Shown here: positions 1 to 11,711 of the stretch, piece by piece | How positions within the stretch are numbered: the stretch's first letter is position 1 | Layout of the letters: each line of letters opens with the position of its first letter | Origin: Toxorhynchites rutilus septentrionalis | Lineage: Eukaryota; Arthropoda; Insecta; Diptera; Culicidae | Reading direction: 5' to 3' | Length of the DNA: 64,000 nt | NCBI RefSeq assembly: GCF_029784135.1 | Contig: NC_073746.1 | Span: 225,197,882-225,261,881, forward strand | Notes under the pieces: generated by a model | What the model was told of the DNA's origin: nothing | The model's input: the letters and a program-made list of their open reading frames with translations, nothing else | Database searches by the model: none | Translations under genes and position numbers: made by a program

Positions 1-500
1 AACGTCATCAATTAGCTCATACATCTCAAAGGTTGCTCAAATGTTTTCTGTGAAGAAAAATACACTGAAACAAAATGAACATGCGTTTGTTCTTTTCGTC
101 TTTTTTTCTATTCAATTCTGAAGATGTTTGGCATGCCCAGTTCTGGCAACACGGGCATCAGTTTAGCAATCAAGTGGGCTGGGCATATCAATAAGTTAAT
201 CAACAATATATTCTTCGTTACTGTTTACAACCTCTTACCACCTCTCGACCAATTTGTTGATGCCGTTCCGCCAAAAATCGCCTGGTCTGGTGTCAAAGGA
301 GTTGTTGAGCCAGTTTTAAGGACCTCTTTGTTATCGAAGGCGGACGCCCTTTATATGGTTGGACAAACTTCGACTACGACGACTTGCACAACATGGGGTC
401 TGGCGTTGTCGTTAAAGAGTATTGTTTAAACATGTCGATCAGTCCTTTTCAGTCGAATAACCTCATTCACGTGGTTTAGCTGGGCAATGTTCTCTTTGCA
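1..500. other. No recognised gene
   Basis: AT-rich sequence with one open frame on the + strand (124-429, 101 residues). Its translation matches no family I know and has no clear splice or promoter context. It may be an unrecognised part of the transposon relic that follows. I see nothing else here. Confidence 0.4.
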
Positions 501-514
501 AAGAGCAGAATACG

Positions 515-955
515 AACCAGCCGAACATGTCTCTCCGGGATATCGTTAGAAAATGCAAAGTGTCAATCTGTTTTCTCCAGAAAACTATGGAACGATCTAG
601 ACATGTTTTACTTTGTACAAAAGGCGCCAAACCAGAATGAAAAGCAAAAGGCCCCGCAAAAACCCATGCCCGGAAACTCTACACGCAGTTTCTAACCAAA
701 TCGTCAAGGCCGACTTCCATCAGCTCCCTGAACAAGAATACTACGTAGCCAAATCAAAAATTGATGTTCAAAAAAAAAAAAATGTCGAAATTCACAGACG
801 GTTTGCGGACGTGCCGAATTTAGTGCACCCTACATTTCTTTTGCGACTATAAACAGTGAGATATACAAGAAGGAGTATCTTAAGAAGGGCCTTTTGCCAT
901 TTTTAGAGAAACATAAAGGTTCAACTTTGTTTTGACCTGATCTAACGTCCCGTCA
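515..955 (+). pseudogene. DD37E-type Tc1/mariner transposase relic
   Basis: Read across frames, the translation resembles the central part of mosquito DD37E transposases (IS630/Tc1/mariner superfamily, cut-and-paste DNA transposition). A helix-turn-helix-like stretch is near 523-600, RARKLYTQFL-like residues are near 680-700 in one frame, and KADFHQLPEQEYYVAKSKIDV-like residues lie at 691-768 in another. Near 860-955 the residues SEIYKKEYLKKGLLPFLEKH precede a PDL motif, where the second catalytic Asp belongs. The segment that should hold the first Asp (a DDET-type motif) is deleted, an A-run at 768-781 breaks the frame, and a TGA precedes the PDL motif. It is a dead copy with no visible terminal repeats. 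The same family recurs at 17.6-18.5 and 55.0-56.5 kb. Confidence 0.65.
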
Positions 956-1990
956 CGACGCTCGTATTTAACTGATACAATGCCAACAATGAAGACTTTG
1001 TGCCAGACGAGATGAAGTTTGTTTGGCTATCATGAAGACAGAAATTCTTAGGAATCTCAAAATTTTTGAGAACGAGTTGAAGATAGTGTGTATGGATACT
1101 ATTAAGAAGGGAAAACTTTGTTGTACGAATTTGCTTGGAGGTATGAAGAGAAAGATGTGTTGATTCGGAATGGGAGAATAAAATATAGATCCCAATTAAC
1201 GCAAATCATCATTGATTGGTATTTCCTCATTTCCTGAAGGTTTCAAGACAGTTCAATAATAGGTGTATTTTTGGTTTTTTTAGAGTGTATTTACTCTATA
1301 TATACTCTATTCACTCTATATATAACTCTATATAATATACTCGCTTTCCAAGATTATATAAAAATATATATTTCACTGTCTCCGTAAACAAACCTGAAGT
1401 AAATACCATTATACAACTACTAGATTTTTCTTGAAAAATAATCATAAATGTAACATGGATTCACCGGCGTTTCAATCTATAACAAATGATAAAATAATAA
1501 GTACATTAATAGTTAACATAATTTTTATCTTCAAAATTATGGAAGTGGCATGAGAAGAAATGTCTATTGGAACATATCCTTAACGAGTAAAATTGATACT
1601 CAGAAACACAAACCGAATGTATTTAGAGCAACCTCGAACTTTTCAACTAGTCTGAGAAAGGTGGAGTTGCGTATTTCAAGGACGATATTGATCCTATTAT
1701 TTTTCGTAGTCTGAAAAGTAATAGAATCAGTTTATGATACATATCTTTTCAGTAATCGCTGCTTCGATATGTTTTCAAAAAAATAACAAAAAATGTGAAC
1801 TCTATATATTTTTGTATGTACTGTATAACAACAGTATTTTTACCACATATCAATATGTTCTGACTCAATCACTGTAGGTCCACCTATTTTTTTTAGGTGT
1901 CGGTAAAGTGTAACTGCCAATGCATGAACCGGATGGCTCACTAATGAATAGCTAGCACATACCGACGAAATTTCGGTCGCCTTAAATGCA
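956..1990. other. AT-rich spacer with a short imperfect tandem repeat
   Basis: No supported gene. At about 1283-1345 there is an imperfect array of an ACTCTATATAT-like unit. Open frames here are short and unrecognised. Confidence 0.5.
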
Positions 1991-1994
1991 ACGA

Positions 1995-2000
1995 TATAAA
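1995..2000 (+). promoter_or_regulatory. Candidate TATA box
   Basis: TATAAA lies 50 bases upstream of the ATG at 2045. Initiator-like sequences occur at about 2022 (TCATG) and 2036 (TCAGT). The first gives the more usual spacing of about 30 bases. Core-promoter assignment is inference from motif spacing only. Confidence 0.4.
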
Positions 2001-2044
2001 GCTGTTCGCGGACACGTCCGGATCATGATTTATATTCAGTATAC

Positions 2045-2221
2045 ATGACAAAAATCCACCGTCACGTTTCGTCTGCAAATCAAAAAAGCTCCCTAAACGA
2101 AAAGAAAATAAAAATCACCGTTGAACCATCTATTGGTCGCGATGTTTTATGCAATCCCCGATTTATAGATCAGCTGAATTCTTTCGCTGGGTACGATAGT
2201 TTGCGAACCAACACCATCGGA
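2045..2221 (+). CDS. Candidate first coding exon of an unidentified gene
   Basis: An open frame of 59 complete codons starts 50 bases downstream of a TATA box and runs directly into a consensus splice donor (GGA|GTAAGT, GT at 2222) in phase 0. The frame stays open for three more codons and then stops, as expected of an intron. The peptide is basic at the N terminus and rich in Asn and Ser. It has no signal peptide or membrane segment and matches no family I recognise. No partner exon was identified downstream. It does not look like the N terminus of the reductase at 39 kb, which should carry a Rossmann glycine motif. Promoter, ATG and donor together make it more likely than a random frame, but it may be chance. 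Confidence 0.35.
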
Positions 2222-2230
2222 GTAAGTTGA

Positions 2231-4730
2231 TTGTTGCCGTCTTCCGACAGTATGTAACGCGTTCATGTATTCACGGTACTTTTCTCATCACTCCGCCAAC
2301 TACTCCTCACCGTTGACCCGATGCATCTCCAAAAACAAGTCCGAACCGCAATGTTGCTACATTGTACGAACATAGCACATACGACTCCGCATAGATTCCG
2401 ATCAACCAGCGAACATAAACGCCCGCAGGCAACCATAGGTAGAAACTTGTTTCAAATCATTGAAGAACTGTAAGGGGAAAAAACAGAAGATGAAAGGAGG
2501 CATATGAAGGTGTGTTCCGACCGTTTTGTGGGCTTGCGTGGTTTCGAGAGCCATAACCAAAAATTCACGTATAAAACAGTCTGTTAGGATCACTAAGTTC
2601 TAGAGGCGAATGAACTGAAAAGTTTAAAGCCTCTTAAATTCAACATCATCATCATCACTGAGTTCTGCTCAATTATTGCTTGAACAAAACATGATTTGCG
2701 CTATGTTTTGTGGTTCATGCCATTTAATATGATAAAACAATTTGTCGAATTATAAGCATTTGGACTCCGTTCGAATGAATATCACAGCCGGAAGAGCAGG
2801 AGTGAAGATAGTTCAATGATCCCACGTTAAGCTAACAAAAAAAGTCATACAGGAACAGACGCCTCTGACGCGTTGAATTCCACAAAATCCACTTCATCAT
2901 ACCGCACCTCCAATCTTGCCAATCATCCTGCGAACCTATACGTGATATTCGTGCACAGTGATATGCCCGTACATACCTATTGAATTGAAAATGACGCGGC
3001 CTTTGTCTGCGCGTAGTCCTCATCCAATTTGCTCCGAGCGATATCCACTTTTGGTTGCGTCTTTTTGTCTTGTTGGCTCTTTATTCAAACGGAACGTGAC
3101 TCGCAGTGAATACGTAAAAAAGTACTTCGAATGACAGGTGCTAAGCATTCAAATCACATAGGACTCAGCTGAAGAATTAACGGATTTCTTCTCAAGAGAG
3201 AAAAAAAACTCGGTTGGAATGAAAAAAAAAACTGCGTACTGTCAACTGAATCCCCATTTAAACCCGCACGCTCAATAGGTCATATTGAAAAAAATATGCG
3301 TGAAAGGCGACCTGCGAACCTTAATTACATTGAGCTGCGAACCTTTGAACTGACTCTGTATCATGAAACTATGGTAACCATCGAACTCATTCGAAAGTAA
3401 GGTCAGAGTAAGGTCAACGGAAACCAACGCGAGGGCGTTTGAGAGGTTATACAGCTATGTCAATAACCTCCAATCAATCTTCAAAACTGAAAAGCATGCG
3501 TTTGCTTTTCGAGCACTCGATTCGCGTGTTAAGGGAATCACGAAGGTTTCAACTAAAAAGTTTAACTACAATTTCTCCGGTAGTATTTGCGTTTCTCAGT
3601 GTGCAGGTATCAATACATTAACGCAACATTAACATTAACGCAGGTATCATTGATTAACGTGTCGCAACTTTTCTTGCATGCCATTTCTTTTGTCGAATGC
3701 ACGCTTCAACAAATGACTCGTCCGAGTCACGATACGACGTTAATTACCTGCGTTTTCACTAAGCTATAAAATGGCTACATGTCATTCACACACAGCAGAG
3801 TGTATAGGAGTTTTTATCTTCACTTCCGTAGAGAACACCATTGACCGCTATTAAGGTTTTTTTCGACTGGGAAAATTTCGAATGTATACTGTAAGCCACC
3901 TCACACTGTATTTTGGGTTACAAAATCCACTGTCATTCCAATTTATTATCCCTATGCTTGCTACTTTACAGAAGTATTGTTAAACTTAATTTTACAATTG
4001 CTTGATTTTTACGACTAAACGCCAGCCATAAAAAATACACCCACGTGTCGTAAACACAATAGCTATCATAATTTACCTTTTCTTTGCTTTTGGTTTGGTT
4101 CTTCGCGGTGCTTTAACTGTCAAACTACAGAGTTGTTCAAGTTACCCGAATAACTGTCTCTTATGATTTGAAGATCAAATCGCCTGAACTACGTCTTTGA
4201 AGCGTTGTTATGTTTAAGTTGTTATGTATAGGTATACATGAAGAACCTGTAATTCGCTAATATGATATGGTAACTCAAATAGTGACCAAAGGAGAATGGA
4301 GCGTTTTTCGATCCGATCCATTCTAAAATCATTTTATTGACGAACCCATTCACTAAAGTTGCGCCTAATTAGAAAACAGAAAGCATCTGGAACTATTTTA
4401 CATTCAGTGAGAAGATTTGATAAAATTCTTTATTTCTTGAAGCGGAATTCGAGCAATACCAGCCAGCCGATCGGTCCCGAGTGGATATGCACGGATTGTC
4501 ATGCATTGAATTCTTCGCTTTGCTTCCATGCGTCTTCCATACAGGATGTTCGTTCACGGATTTCGTTTCGTTATCGGATGTATCATGGTTATCATGATGA
4601 TTCGATGGTAGACAGCAAACCAAGTTCCAAAAAATTGGAAGTTTGAACCATTAGAAACGAGACCACACGATTATGCCGTATGTGTGAAACTTTTTCAAAT
4701 AACTGCAAATAACCCACCAAAAATTTATCT
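2231..4730. other. Spacer without recognised genes
   Basis: No supported coding sequence. A short CAT repeat is at about 2642-2657. A TATAAAA motif at about 3765 has a TCATTC initiator-like sequence only some 18 bases downstream and no credible open frame. Open frames at 3439-3769 and 4359-4646 overlap on opposite strands or in different frames and resemble no known protein. Confidence 0.5.
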
Positions 4731-4734
4731 ATCT

Positions 4735-4885
4735 GAACAATGAAAGAACAGAAGGAATACTCTTAGGTCTAAAATTGCAACTGGGTAATGTGCTATTTAT
4801 CGATACCACAAAAACATATGACATGTACACGATTAAAATCCGGCTCTGTTACAACTAAAATGAGCCTAAAAAAATAAAAAAATGG
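4735..4885 (+). repeat. 3' fragment of a tRNA-headed SINE
   Basis: The last ~150 bases of the SINE present complete at 59820-60317 recur here on the + strand. Shared blocks include GGAATACTCT, GTAATGTGCTA, GACATGTACACGATTAAAAT and CGGCTCTGTTACA, then a run of AATAAA-like repeats and ATGGGGCAAA. The tRNA-like head is missing, so this copy is 5'-truncated or decayed. Confidence 0.8.
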
Positions 4886-4989
4886 GGCAAATTGAAAACA
4901 CCAAAATAATGCAAAACACTTTTTCAAACTCTGTTTATTTCTCTATCGGTAAAAATAAATTCAAATAATAATCATGTGATATGTAAGTA

Positions 4990-5880
4990 TCCTTGGTCAA
5001 TTTTTGAGATCAGATTGTAATTACAGTAAAAGACGGGGGGACATAACCATAGAGACGTATAACTACACCGAGAGCTGTCAATTTGAATTACTTTTCAAGT
5101 ATCCAAGTAGGATTTCTGCATTTATTTGGCAAAACTACATCTCCAACCTTACCAATCGCAGTGGAACGAATTTTCTCCTTCCGTTTTCAACCAAAGAACA
5201 CAGCTCTCACTGCTGGGAAAACTCTTCTTCCCATCCGACTTGAAATGACGCAAATTTCAATCCGGAAACAATGCACGAAATCGCGAAAATGGAATGATCG
5301 ATCGGAAAATAATAATCACCAATGAGCTCAAATACTGCATTAATGTATTCGAGCTCTTCGTCCCGCAGCTTCCGCATGTGGCTTTCTTCAGGTATATCTA
5401 TAGCTATAAATGAATTTTTTACGACAGATGTAAACGGGTGAGAATATATCTGATACACTTTAAACAACTATGAATTGAATAAATTCAGCATATGTGAACG
5501 CTGGTTGATTTTTCATTGGTGAAAATTAACTAAAGTTGGCTGTAGTTCTACATTGGGTGAATAAACTTCCCGAAGAAGAGTGAAACCTCGCTTCATTTTT
5601 TTTCTCACTTGAACTCATGAAAAATTTAATGTGTTTGCGTTAGCAGATGTAATAACGCTCGTTTATCAACGCTTTGCGGTCGTTTGTCTGCTCTTAGCCT
5701 CTACAGCAAGGAATCGTACTTACTCTTACACTTTATTCAACCATGAATCAGTTATTAATTCTTAATTCTTAACATATCTTCATGTCTAGTGAACCGGTTC
5801 ACGAGTCAATACGTAGCTTCTATAAATGATAGAAAAAAAGATTATAAGCATGGACAGATAAAAGGATAGTCACGATGTTA
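4990..5880. other. Spacer; one unrecognised minus-strand frame
   Basis: The longest frame (5207-5467, minus, 86 residues) contains an acidic stretch (RKLRDEELEYINAVFELIGD) but no motif I recognise and no clear splice signals. Nothing else is supported. Confidence 0.4.
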
Positions 5881-5884
5881 AGTA

Positions 5885-6415
5885 GCTAAGCGTTTAGCAT
5901 TTAGCGCTTTGCGTTTCGTGTTTAGCGTTTTGCTTTTGCGTATTGCGTTTTGCGATCAGTGTTTAGCGTTCAGCGTCTAGCGTTCAACATTTTGCGTAAA
6001 GCGTTTAGCGTTAAGCATTGAGCGTTGAGGGTTGACCGTAAACCGTTACACGTTGAGCGTTAAGCATTGAGTGTTATGCATTGAGCATTAAGCGTTGATT
6101 GATGAGCGTTGAGCGTTTAACGTTTAGTGTTTAGTGTTTAGCTTTTAGTATTTAGTATTTAGTGTTTAGCATTTATCGTTTAGCGTATAGCGTTTGGCGT
6201 TGAGCGTTTAGCGTTTAGCATTCAGTGTTTAGCGTTTAGTGTTTAGCGTTTAACGTTTAGCGTTCAGCGTTTAACTTAGCGTTTAGCGTTTCGTGTTTAG
6301 CGTTTCGCGTTTAGCGTTTAGTGAATGGCGTTTAGCGTTAAGCATTGACTGTTAACCGGTGATCGTTGATCGTTAACCGTTGGCTGTTAACCGTTGAACA
6401 TTGATCGTTGACGTT
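5885..6415 (+). repeat. Degenerate period-7 minisatellite (GCGTTTA unit)
   Basis: About 530 bases of imperfect tandem copies of a heptamer, consensus GCGTTTA (rotation TTTAGCG). Variants such as GCGTTGA, GCATTGA, GTGTTTA and AACCGTT cluster in sub-blocks, so the array is a mosaic of local amplifications. Toward the right edge it grades into GTTGATCGTTAACCG-type units. No conserved open frame is expected from a period-7 array. Confidence 0.9.
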
Positions 6416-7340
6416 GTCACTGCAATCGATTCAGTTTCCGCTCTTTCACTCCAACACTTTCATTGTCTAACTCCACTTCACTAACTCCATTGACGGCATT
6501 TTAGAGTCTTCACCTTCATTTCCAAAATTACACCAGAATACGATATTCGGTTTCCGCTGTTAAAGGCTTTTCACCCATTTTGCAGGGGTTTACCATATAT
6601 GCTGGTCATTCACAGCCAGTATCAGCAAACCGGAAGTCAGAACAAGATTATATTGGACTTCCACTCGTCAGTCATTCTCACCAATTTACCTTTATATAAT
6701 TGAGGGTGTAAGTTATTTCCGGGCAGTTGGTAGTAGATTAGCTACAAAAAATAGGGTCGGTTCAGGACCACCATTTTTGAAAGAAAGGAACTTTCACATT
6801 CACGAACCACACCGACCAACAGAAAACATAGTTGAAATGTTATAGTATATATTCCAATGCCGAAGTCGCAAAAAATAGGAATTTTTTGTGATGAATGGCC
6901 GTTGCAATTTGGTCAGGGCCACTTTACCCTACATATGAACAATCGGCTACATGTTATCGACTCATTGACATATCAAGAATCGATAGTGAGCCACCCCTAA
7001 TCCAACGAAGCTAACTTTCATGCCCAATCTCTGGCCCCAAATCCACTCGATTACTCCATTCTATTCTTCCAATTAATTAGTCCATACGGTCAAAATCTGT
7101 ACCCGAAGATATTAGAGCTTCGACGCCATGCAGCAAGCCATTCGCTGGGGATGGTAGAAGATACTGATGGAGTGAATATCCTGTAATTATATCTCCATTT
7201 CATGCAAAAGGTGGGAGGCTAGACGAATAAGAAGGACTTTGACAGTGGGAAGTATATGTTTTCCGAAACTCAAATGAAGTGTGTTGCAGTTTAATATAAG
7301 GTTTTTCGAATTGATCATTTGTAATGTTGAACATTTTTTC
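6416..7340. other. Spacer without recognised features
   Basis: No gene, terminal repeat or transposase remnant recognised. Confidence 0.5.
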
Positions 7341-7342
7341 TA

Positions 7343-7565
7343 GTGCTGGTAAAACGGACAGTATGTGGGGTAAAGACGGACATGTAATGTAACAGACGAG
7401 GCGTAGAAGTTTATCGTTCGCGAGAGGGATAGTTTCATTTTCTCTCTCTCATCATTTGTCTATCGAGCAGCTCAGAGGTAAAAAAGTGGGAAAAAGAGTG
7501 CTTGCGGTTTTTCTTTCTATTATAACCTTTCCTCTATCCGCCTTAACCACACTAGCTGTCCGTTA
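7343..7565. repeat. Decayed MITE related to the 41.1-41.6 kb element
   Basis: GGTAAAACGGACA at 7349 and GGGTAAAGACGGACATG at about 7367 resemble the ends of the element at 41.1-41.6 kb. The following GAGGCGTAGAAGTTTATCG matches GAAGCGTAGAGGTTTATTG at about 41329. A CTGTCCGTT near 7556 may be the eroded right end. No coding capacity. Confidence 0.5.
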
Positions 7566-7989
7566 CAAAAACCAAAAAAAGAACCTCTAACCAAAAAAAC
7601 TTCATGTTTCAGAATCACAAGTGCTAAAAAATATTTTGCAAATTTTTCGGAACAGTCGAGGACTTTTTGTCGTCTTTGTTTCTTTGGTTGTGTGTTACTT
7701 TGATGATATACTTTATAATAAAATAAATTCTGGGTGCGAAGTATCCGGGATAAGACAGAATGATACCTTGAGTAATAATTGATTAACAAACCATTCGAGT
7801 ACATGTTATGACCGGCCGTTTCTTTTTGTCTCATACTATGCTAGTTACATTGAAATAAGATTGCATCTATTATTATTTGAAAAACTTTATTTAAAACAAC
7901 ACCGATTTATGACATTTCTGCATGTACACTGTATGTGATCACTAAAATATGTGTTATGATAGTCTAGTTTATGGTTAAACAAATTATCC

Positions 7990-8545
7990 CATTATTCAGT
8001 ATATTCTACTTTACGCACAACACGCTCAACGATTCTCTCCAATGTGGCAAAATCATGAGTCTCTAAAAATCATTTCTACCCATCCCTAAGTGATTTTCCA
8101 GAAGGCCTTCAAAATACTCGTCTGCTTCAATAACTGAATTTATTTAAAACAGGTGAAAACCATAATCATCCATATCCGATGAATAGGGTGGATGTTTTGT
8201 TAGATCATTGTTGGTTTTTTGATCACAAATTCTTGAATGTGGCGCCCAGCTTATCGTGAGCTTCCTTAGACCTAATTAGTTGTTCATAATATGTAACACT
8301 CGTTCACTAGAGATGCTCATAAACCCAGTAATTTCACGCTTGGTATAATGTTTATCATTCATGATCATATCATGTACAGCATTTATCATTCCTCCAGTAG
8401 TCGCACTTTTGAATGTCCAGAACGAGGATCATCTTGAGAACACAAACGACTTCATTAAGACCTTCCGCCCAATTACATATACTTCTTCAACACTTTTTGA
8501 CTGATAAAATTCGATGAATATTTGATTCTAGTACTACTGTGTTCG
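7990..8545 (-). pseudogene. Mariner (DD34D-like) transposase relic
   Basis: The minus-strand translation shows the DNA-binding part (DKHYTKREITGFMSISSERV and RKLTISWAPHS-like residues, about 8250-8400). It then jumps to HPPYSPDMDDYGFHLF-like residues (about 8150-8205), which correspond to the third catalytic Asp region of mariner transposases, followed by DEYFEGLLENH. The segment with the first two catalytic Asp residues is deleted. Several stops and frameshifts are present. Non-functional. Confidence 0.6.
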
Positions 8546-8864
8546 TGAAACTGTTAATAATTAAAATGACAAACAATCTCGAACATCAAACATAGAAAAA
8601 GCATTACTGGAATATTTAACATATTTCAGTACATAGTTTGAAGATAAGATTCAACAAAAGTTCAAACAAACAGGAACTAAATGTTGTGCGTAAACTCTTG
8701 AGGCACAACAAAATGAAACTGTCTAAACATAGTAGATAATATAATTTATAAATATGTAATACTAATCTCGAGTAAACCGAGTTTTGTGCTCTCGAGTATA
8801 AGTACTACCCTAGTTCGTAAAGTTTGAAATGTGAATTGTGTGTTTTGAATTATCATGATTTTTG

Positions 8865-8962
8865 TCAGATATATTCAGTATACGTTGATCAAATTTTGTC
8901 TGGCAAAAGTGTCAAATATGTGGCTTCGGTCAAACAGTGTATGAGTAGCTTAAGTACGCTCA
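8865..8962 (+). repeat. Right-end fragment of the TACACTGTTTG MITE family
   Basis: Closely matches the right part of the MITE at 51822-52175: TTGATCAAATTTTGTCTGGC, GTCAAATATGTGGCTTCGGT and CAAACAGTGTATGAG occur in the same order. The left end is not recognisable. Confidence 0.7.
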
Positions 8963-10262
8963 ATACAGTTATGGTTTTTTAATCTAGTATGGATTATATG
9001 TCACTCAGCGACCTATTCAACCAGCCTTATATACCTATTTACTGAATTCATTTTTGTGAATATATTGAATTACTTAACTATTACTAGAAGTGAAAAAAGC
9101 AACCTAATCCAAGAAATACATTTGAATAATAAAGTTCACCTCATACCGTCCTGTCAAATATCACGCTACGTTCGCCGAATAATGTGTCTCGTATCAAATA
9201 TACTACTATGTGAGACTAAAATCAACTGCCTCATTAATTTTTATTGTATTCATCGCCATCAGTACGATTAGTTCATGGCAGTCGAAAACTTATTTCATTA
9301 AACTCAAATACGCTTTGGCTAATTTCGATTTTTATGACAAGCCATAATAGGTTTTCAATTCTTTTTTTTTTCATGCCGCTCTGCCTCGGCGGAGTTGCGC
9401 AACCCCGACTTCACGTCCATCGGTCACAAAAGCGAGAGGTACACCATTTGGCAATTCAAAAAATTATACCAAAATTAAATAAAAACTAAACCAGCTGTTT
9501 GGAAACACCACGTGAGTGCTGCAACTGTCGGACCGAAGATGGTACAAATGTGTGTTTATAAATGGGACATTTCGACAAGCATCAACACTGGGCTGCACTT
9601 GACCCTGTGTTCGGTCATACAATGTGCATCTGATATGCGAGTTGAGAAAGCACAGTGTATGTGACCCTGAATTAGTGTTTCGTTTTGGTCGCTGAACATC
9701 ATGACTCGGCGTTTTGGGCATTCTTTTCACGAACAGGTGAATAATGTATCGAATGTTTTTTTTCTTTTTGCAAAGGTTCTTTTTCATTGATATTCACTCT
9801 TCCGCTTTTGCTTTGGCTGATCACGACTTGAAACAGGTTTTAAGATACTGGAAACTAAACCGAATGAATGGGAGTAATAAGTACGTAGTTAGATTTATAG
9901 ACACCGTTATATTCAGCAGCCAAACATATTTGTGATTGATTGCTCTCATCGACATTGAACCAGAAACATTCAAAAACATTGAAATCAACATCAACCTGGC
10001 ACTCTATAGATCCAAAAGTATCTGCACGTGTAAATTCGTGAATGTTATAGCAATATAAGATCAGATATGATGTTCTATTGACATGCCTTAGTCCATGTTT
10101 GCAAAATTGTTGAAAAGTTTTTGAGAAAAAAATCAACAACTGATTTCAACGACAAACAACAAATGTCTTAAACTTTAAATCTGTATTTAGCGTATCATAG
10201 TAACAACAACTTGTTTTGGATCTACAAAGATTCATGGATTCAACAGAAGTAAACTAGTTTAT
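8963..10262. other. Spacer without recognised genes
   Basis: Open frames on both strands overlap each other and match nothing known. No terminal repeats seen. Confidence 0.45.
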
Positions 10263-10650
10263 TTCAAATTATTACATTATAAGTTATCAATCAATTCAAA
10301 CAACCTATTCGACGTGCTTTCAACCATGTTACGGCATGTGGAAATTTGTTTCTCGCTCCATGCAGAGGTAGATGCTTGTTTAAGTTCCTTAAAACTCGCA
10401 TACTGCTTATCAACTACACCTATTCTACGTACGATCCCTCCCCATAAGTTCTCGATTGGGTTTCGAACAGGTAAACAAGCAAGGTAATCCAGAATCTGAA
10501 GCCCCAGGTCAATAAACCGTGTGAAGGATATCCGACTTTTACGAGCTGATGCGTTATCCTATTGGTATACCCAATCATCACGGTAGTATCGGTGCAGATA
10601 CGGCAGGAACTTTAGGGTCATTGAATAAGAGGAAGAAAAAGAGGTGTCCA
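10263..10650 (-). pseudogene. Tc1-like transposase relic, C-terminal part
   Basis: The minus-strand translation from about 10640 gives HRYYRDDWVYQ, a stop, then DNASARKSRI (second catalytic Asp). This is followed by NPIENLWGGIVRRIG (third catalytic residue, Glu) and a C-terminal tail ending at a stop near 10278. The N-terminal half and first catalytic residue are absent. At least one in-frame stop replaces the residue between Gln and Asp. Confidence 0.75.
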
Positions 10651-11017
10651 ATAGTAGGCTGCGGTTACTACGTTACTGAAAATTTTCTTGATCTGTTCGG
10701 TTCTAGTACGCGATTTCATACGCGACAGCATAGTATTTACACAGGGGCGAAGTACACCCAAAATTTACTTTTAACATATGTATGTAAAAATAACAGAAAA
10801 TCTGCTACTCTCAAATACTAGTATAGCATTTGTATAATATATATGTTATAGCAATATAAGATCAATATGAGTGAGCGAAACGAGAGACACATTGCAAATA
10901 AGCACGCATTAAAACTTTTCGCATACTTTGCTACATACACGGCCTAGACCGAAAAAGATAAAAAGATAACATCATTTTATAATGTGGTGTAATATTACTA
11001 CGTATTTCTGCAACAGC

Positions 11018-11110
11018 ACCAGTAGCTATGTGGATAGCGTGGTCGTGTAAAACAGACTTGCATTCCAGTCGGCCTTGGTTGGATCCCCGTTGACATCGTT
11101 TGGACTTTTT
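11018..11110 (+). repeat. Possible tRNA-like SINE head
   Basis: TAGCTATGTGGATAGCG resembles an RNA polymerase III A box, and GGTTGGATCCC about 58 bases downstream resembles a B box. The spacing fits a tRNA-derived head. No tail or target duplication was identified, and it is not the family seen at 59.8 kb. Confidence 0.3.
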
Positions 11111-11710
11111 TTGGGTACAATCCCAAGCTGACGTTCAGTCTAAGAAAAATAGAAAATTTTAAAGCTTTTGAAAGAGGTGCTTTATTTGATTATTTCACCC
11201 TTCAGCACACGAAAAAGCATTTTTTTATGTTGAAGATGAAATGTTTTCTGCCATCGCTAGTTTGGGTATATGAAACGCAAATATTCTCTTCTCGTTATCT
11301 TCCTTCGTAGTGTGTATTATCACCACTACATTAGAAAATTAGGCATGGTTAGGTAAGCACAGAAATGCACAGAACATTTTGTTGGTCAATTTATATATTT
11401 TATTGGTATGTAAATCTTAAAAATCCATACAAAGTGAAAATCGGTATATTATTTCATTAAAACGTGAGATTTTTCTCCATTTGACACCCTTACTGAAAGA
11501 CGTAGTCCTACGTGAAATCATTAAAGAAGTTATTTGAAGAATTCTTGATTATGGTACAGATAATAAATTTGTATAAATCGAACAGCTATAGAACACAAAA
11601 AATGTTTATATTTTAGTGGCACCAAAAAAAGCACGTCGCAATAAAAATCATAGCCTTTCCGCTCGTGGATCTGAGCTGTTCAATTGTCCCAAATTTACGA
11701 TGTATGATGT
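11110..11710. other. Spacer
   Basis: No gene recognised. A GACGTAGTCCTACGT near 11500 resembles the inverted-repeat arms at 54.86 and 55.3 kb. Confidence 0.4.
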
Positions 11711-11711
11711 C

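Noticed and set aside
3764..3840. Core promoter (TATAAAA plus initiator-like sequence)
   Set aside because: Spacing to the initiator-like motif is too short and no open frame or donor follows.
5885..6415. CRISPR-like or telomeric array
   Set aside because: No spacers; it is a degenerate period-7 tandem repeat in a eukaryotic genome, and Diptera lack such telomeres.
10549..10821. 90-residue + strand gene
   Set aside because: Antisense to the Tc1-like transposase relic.
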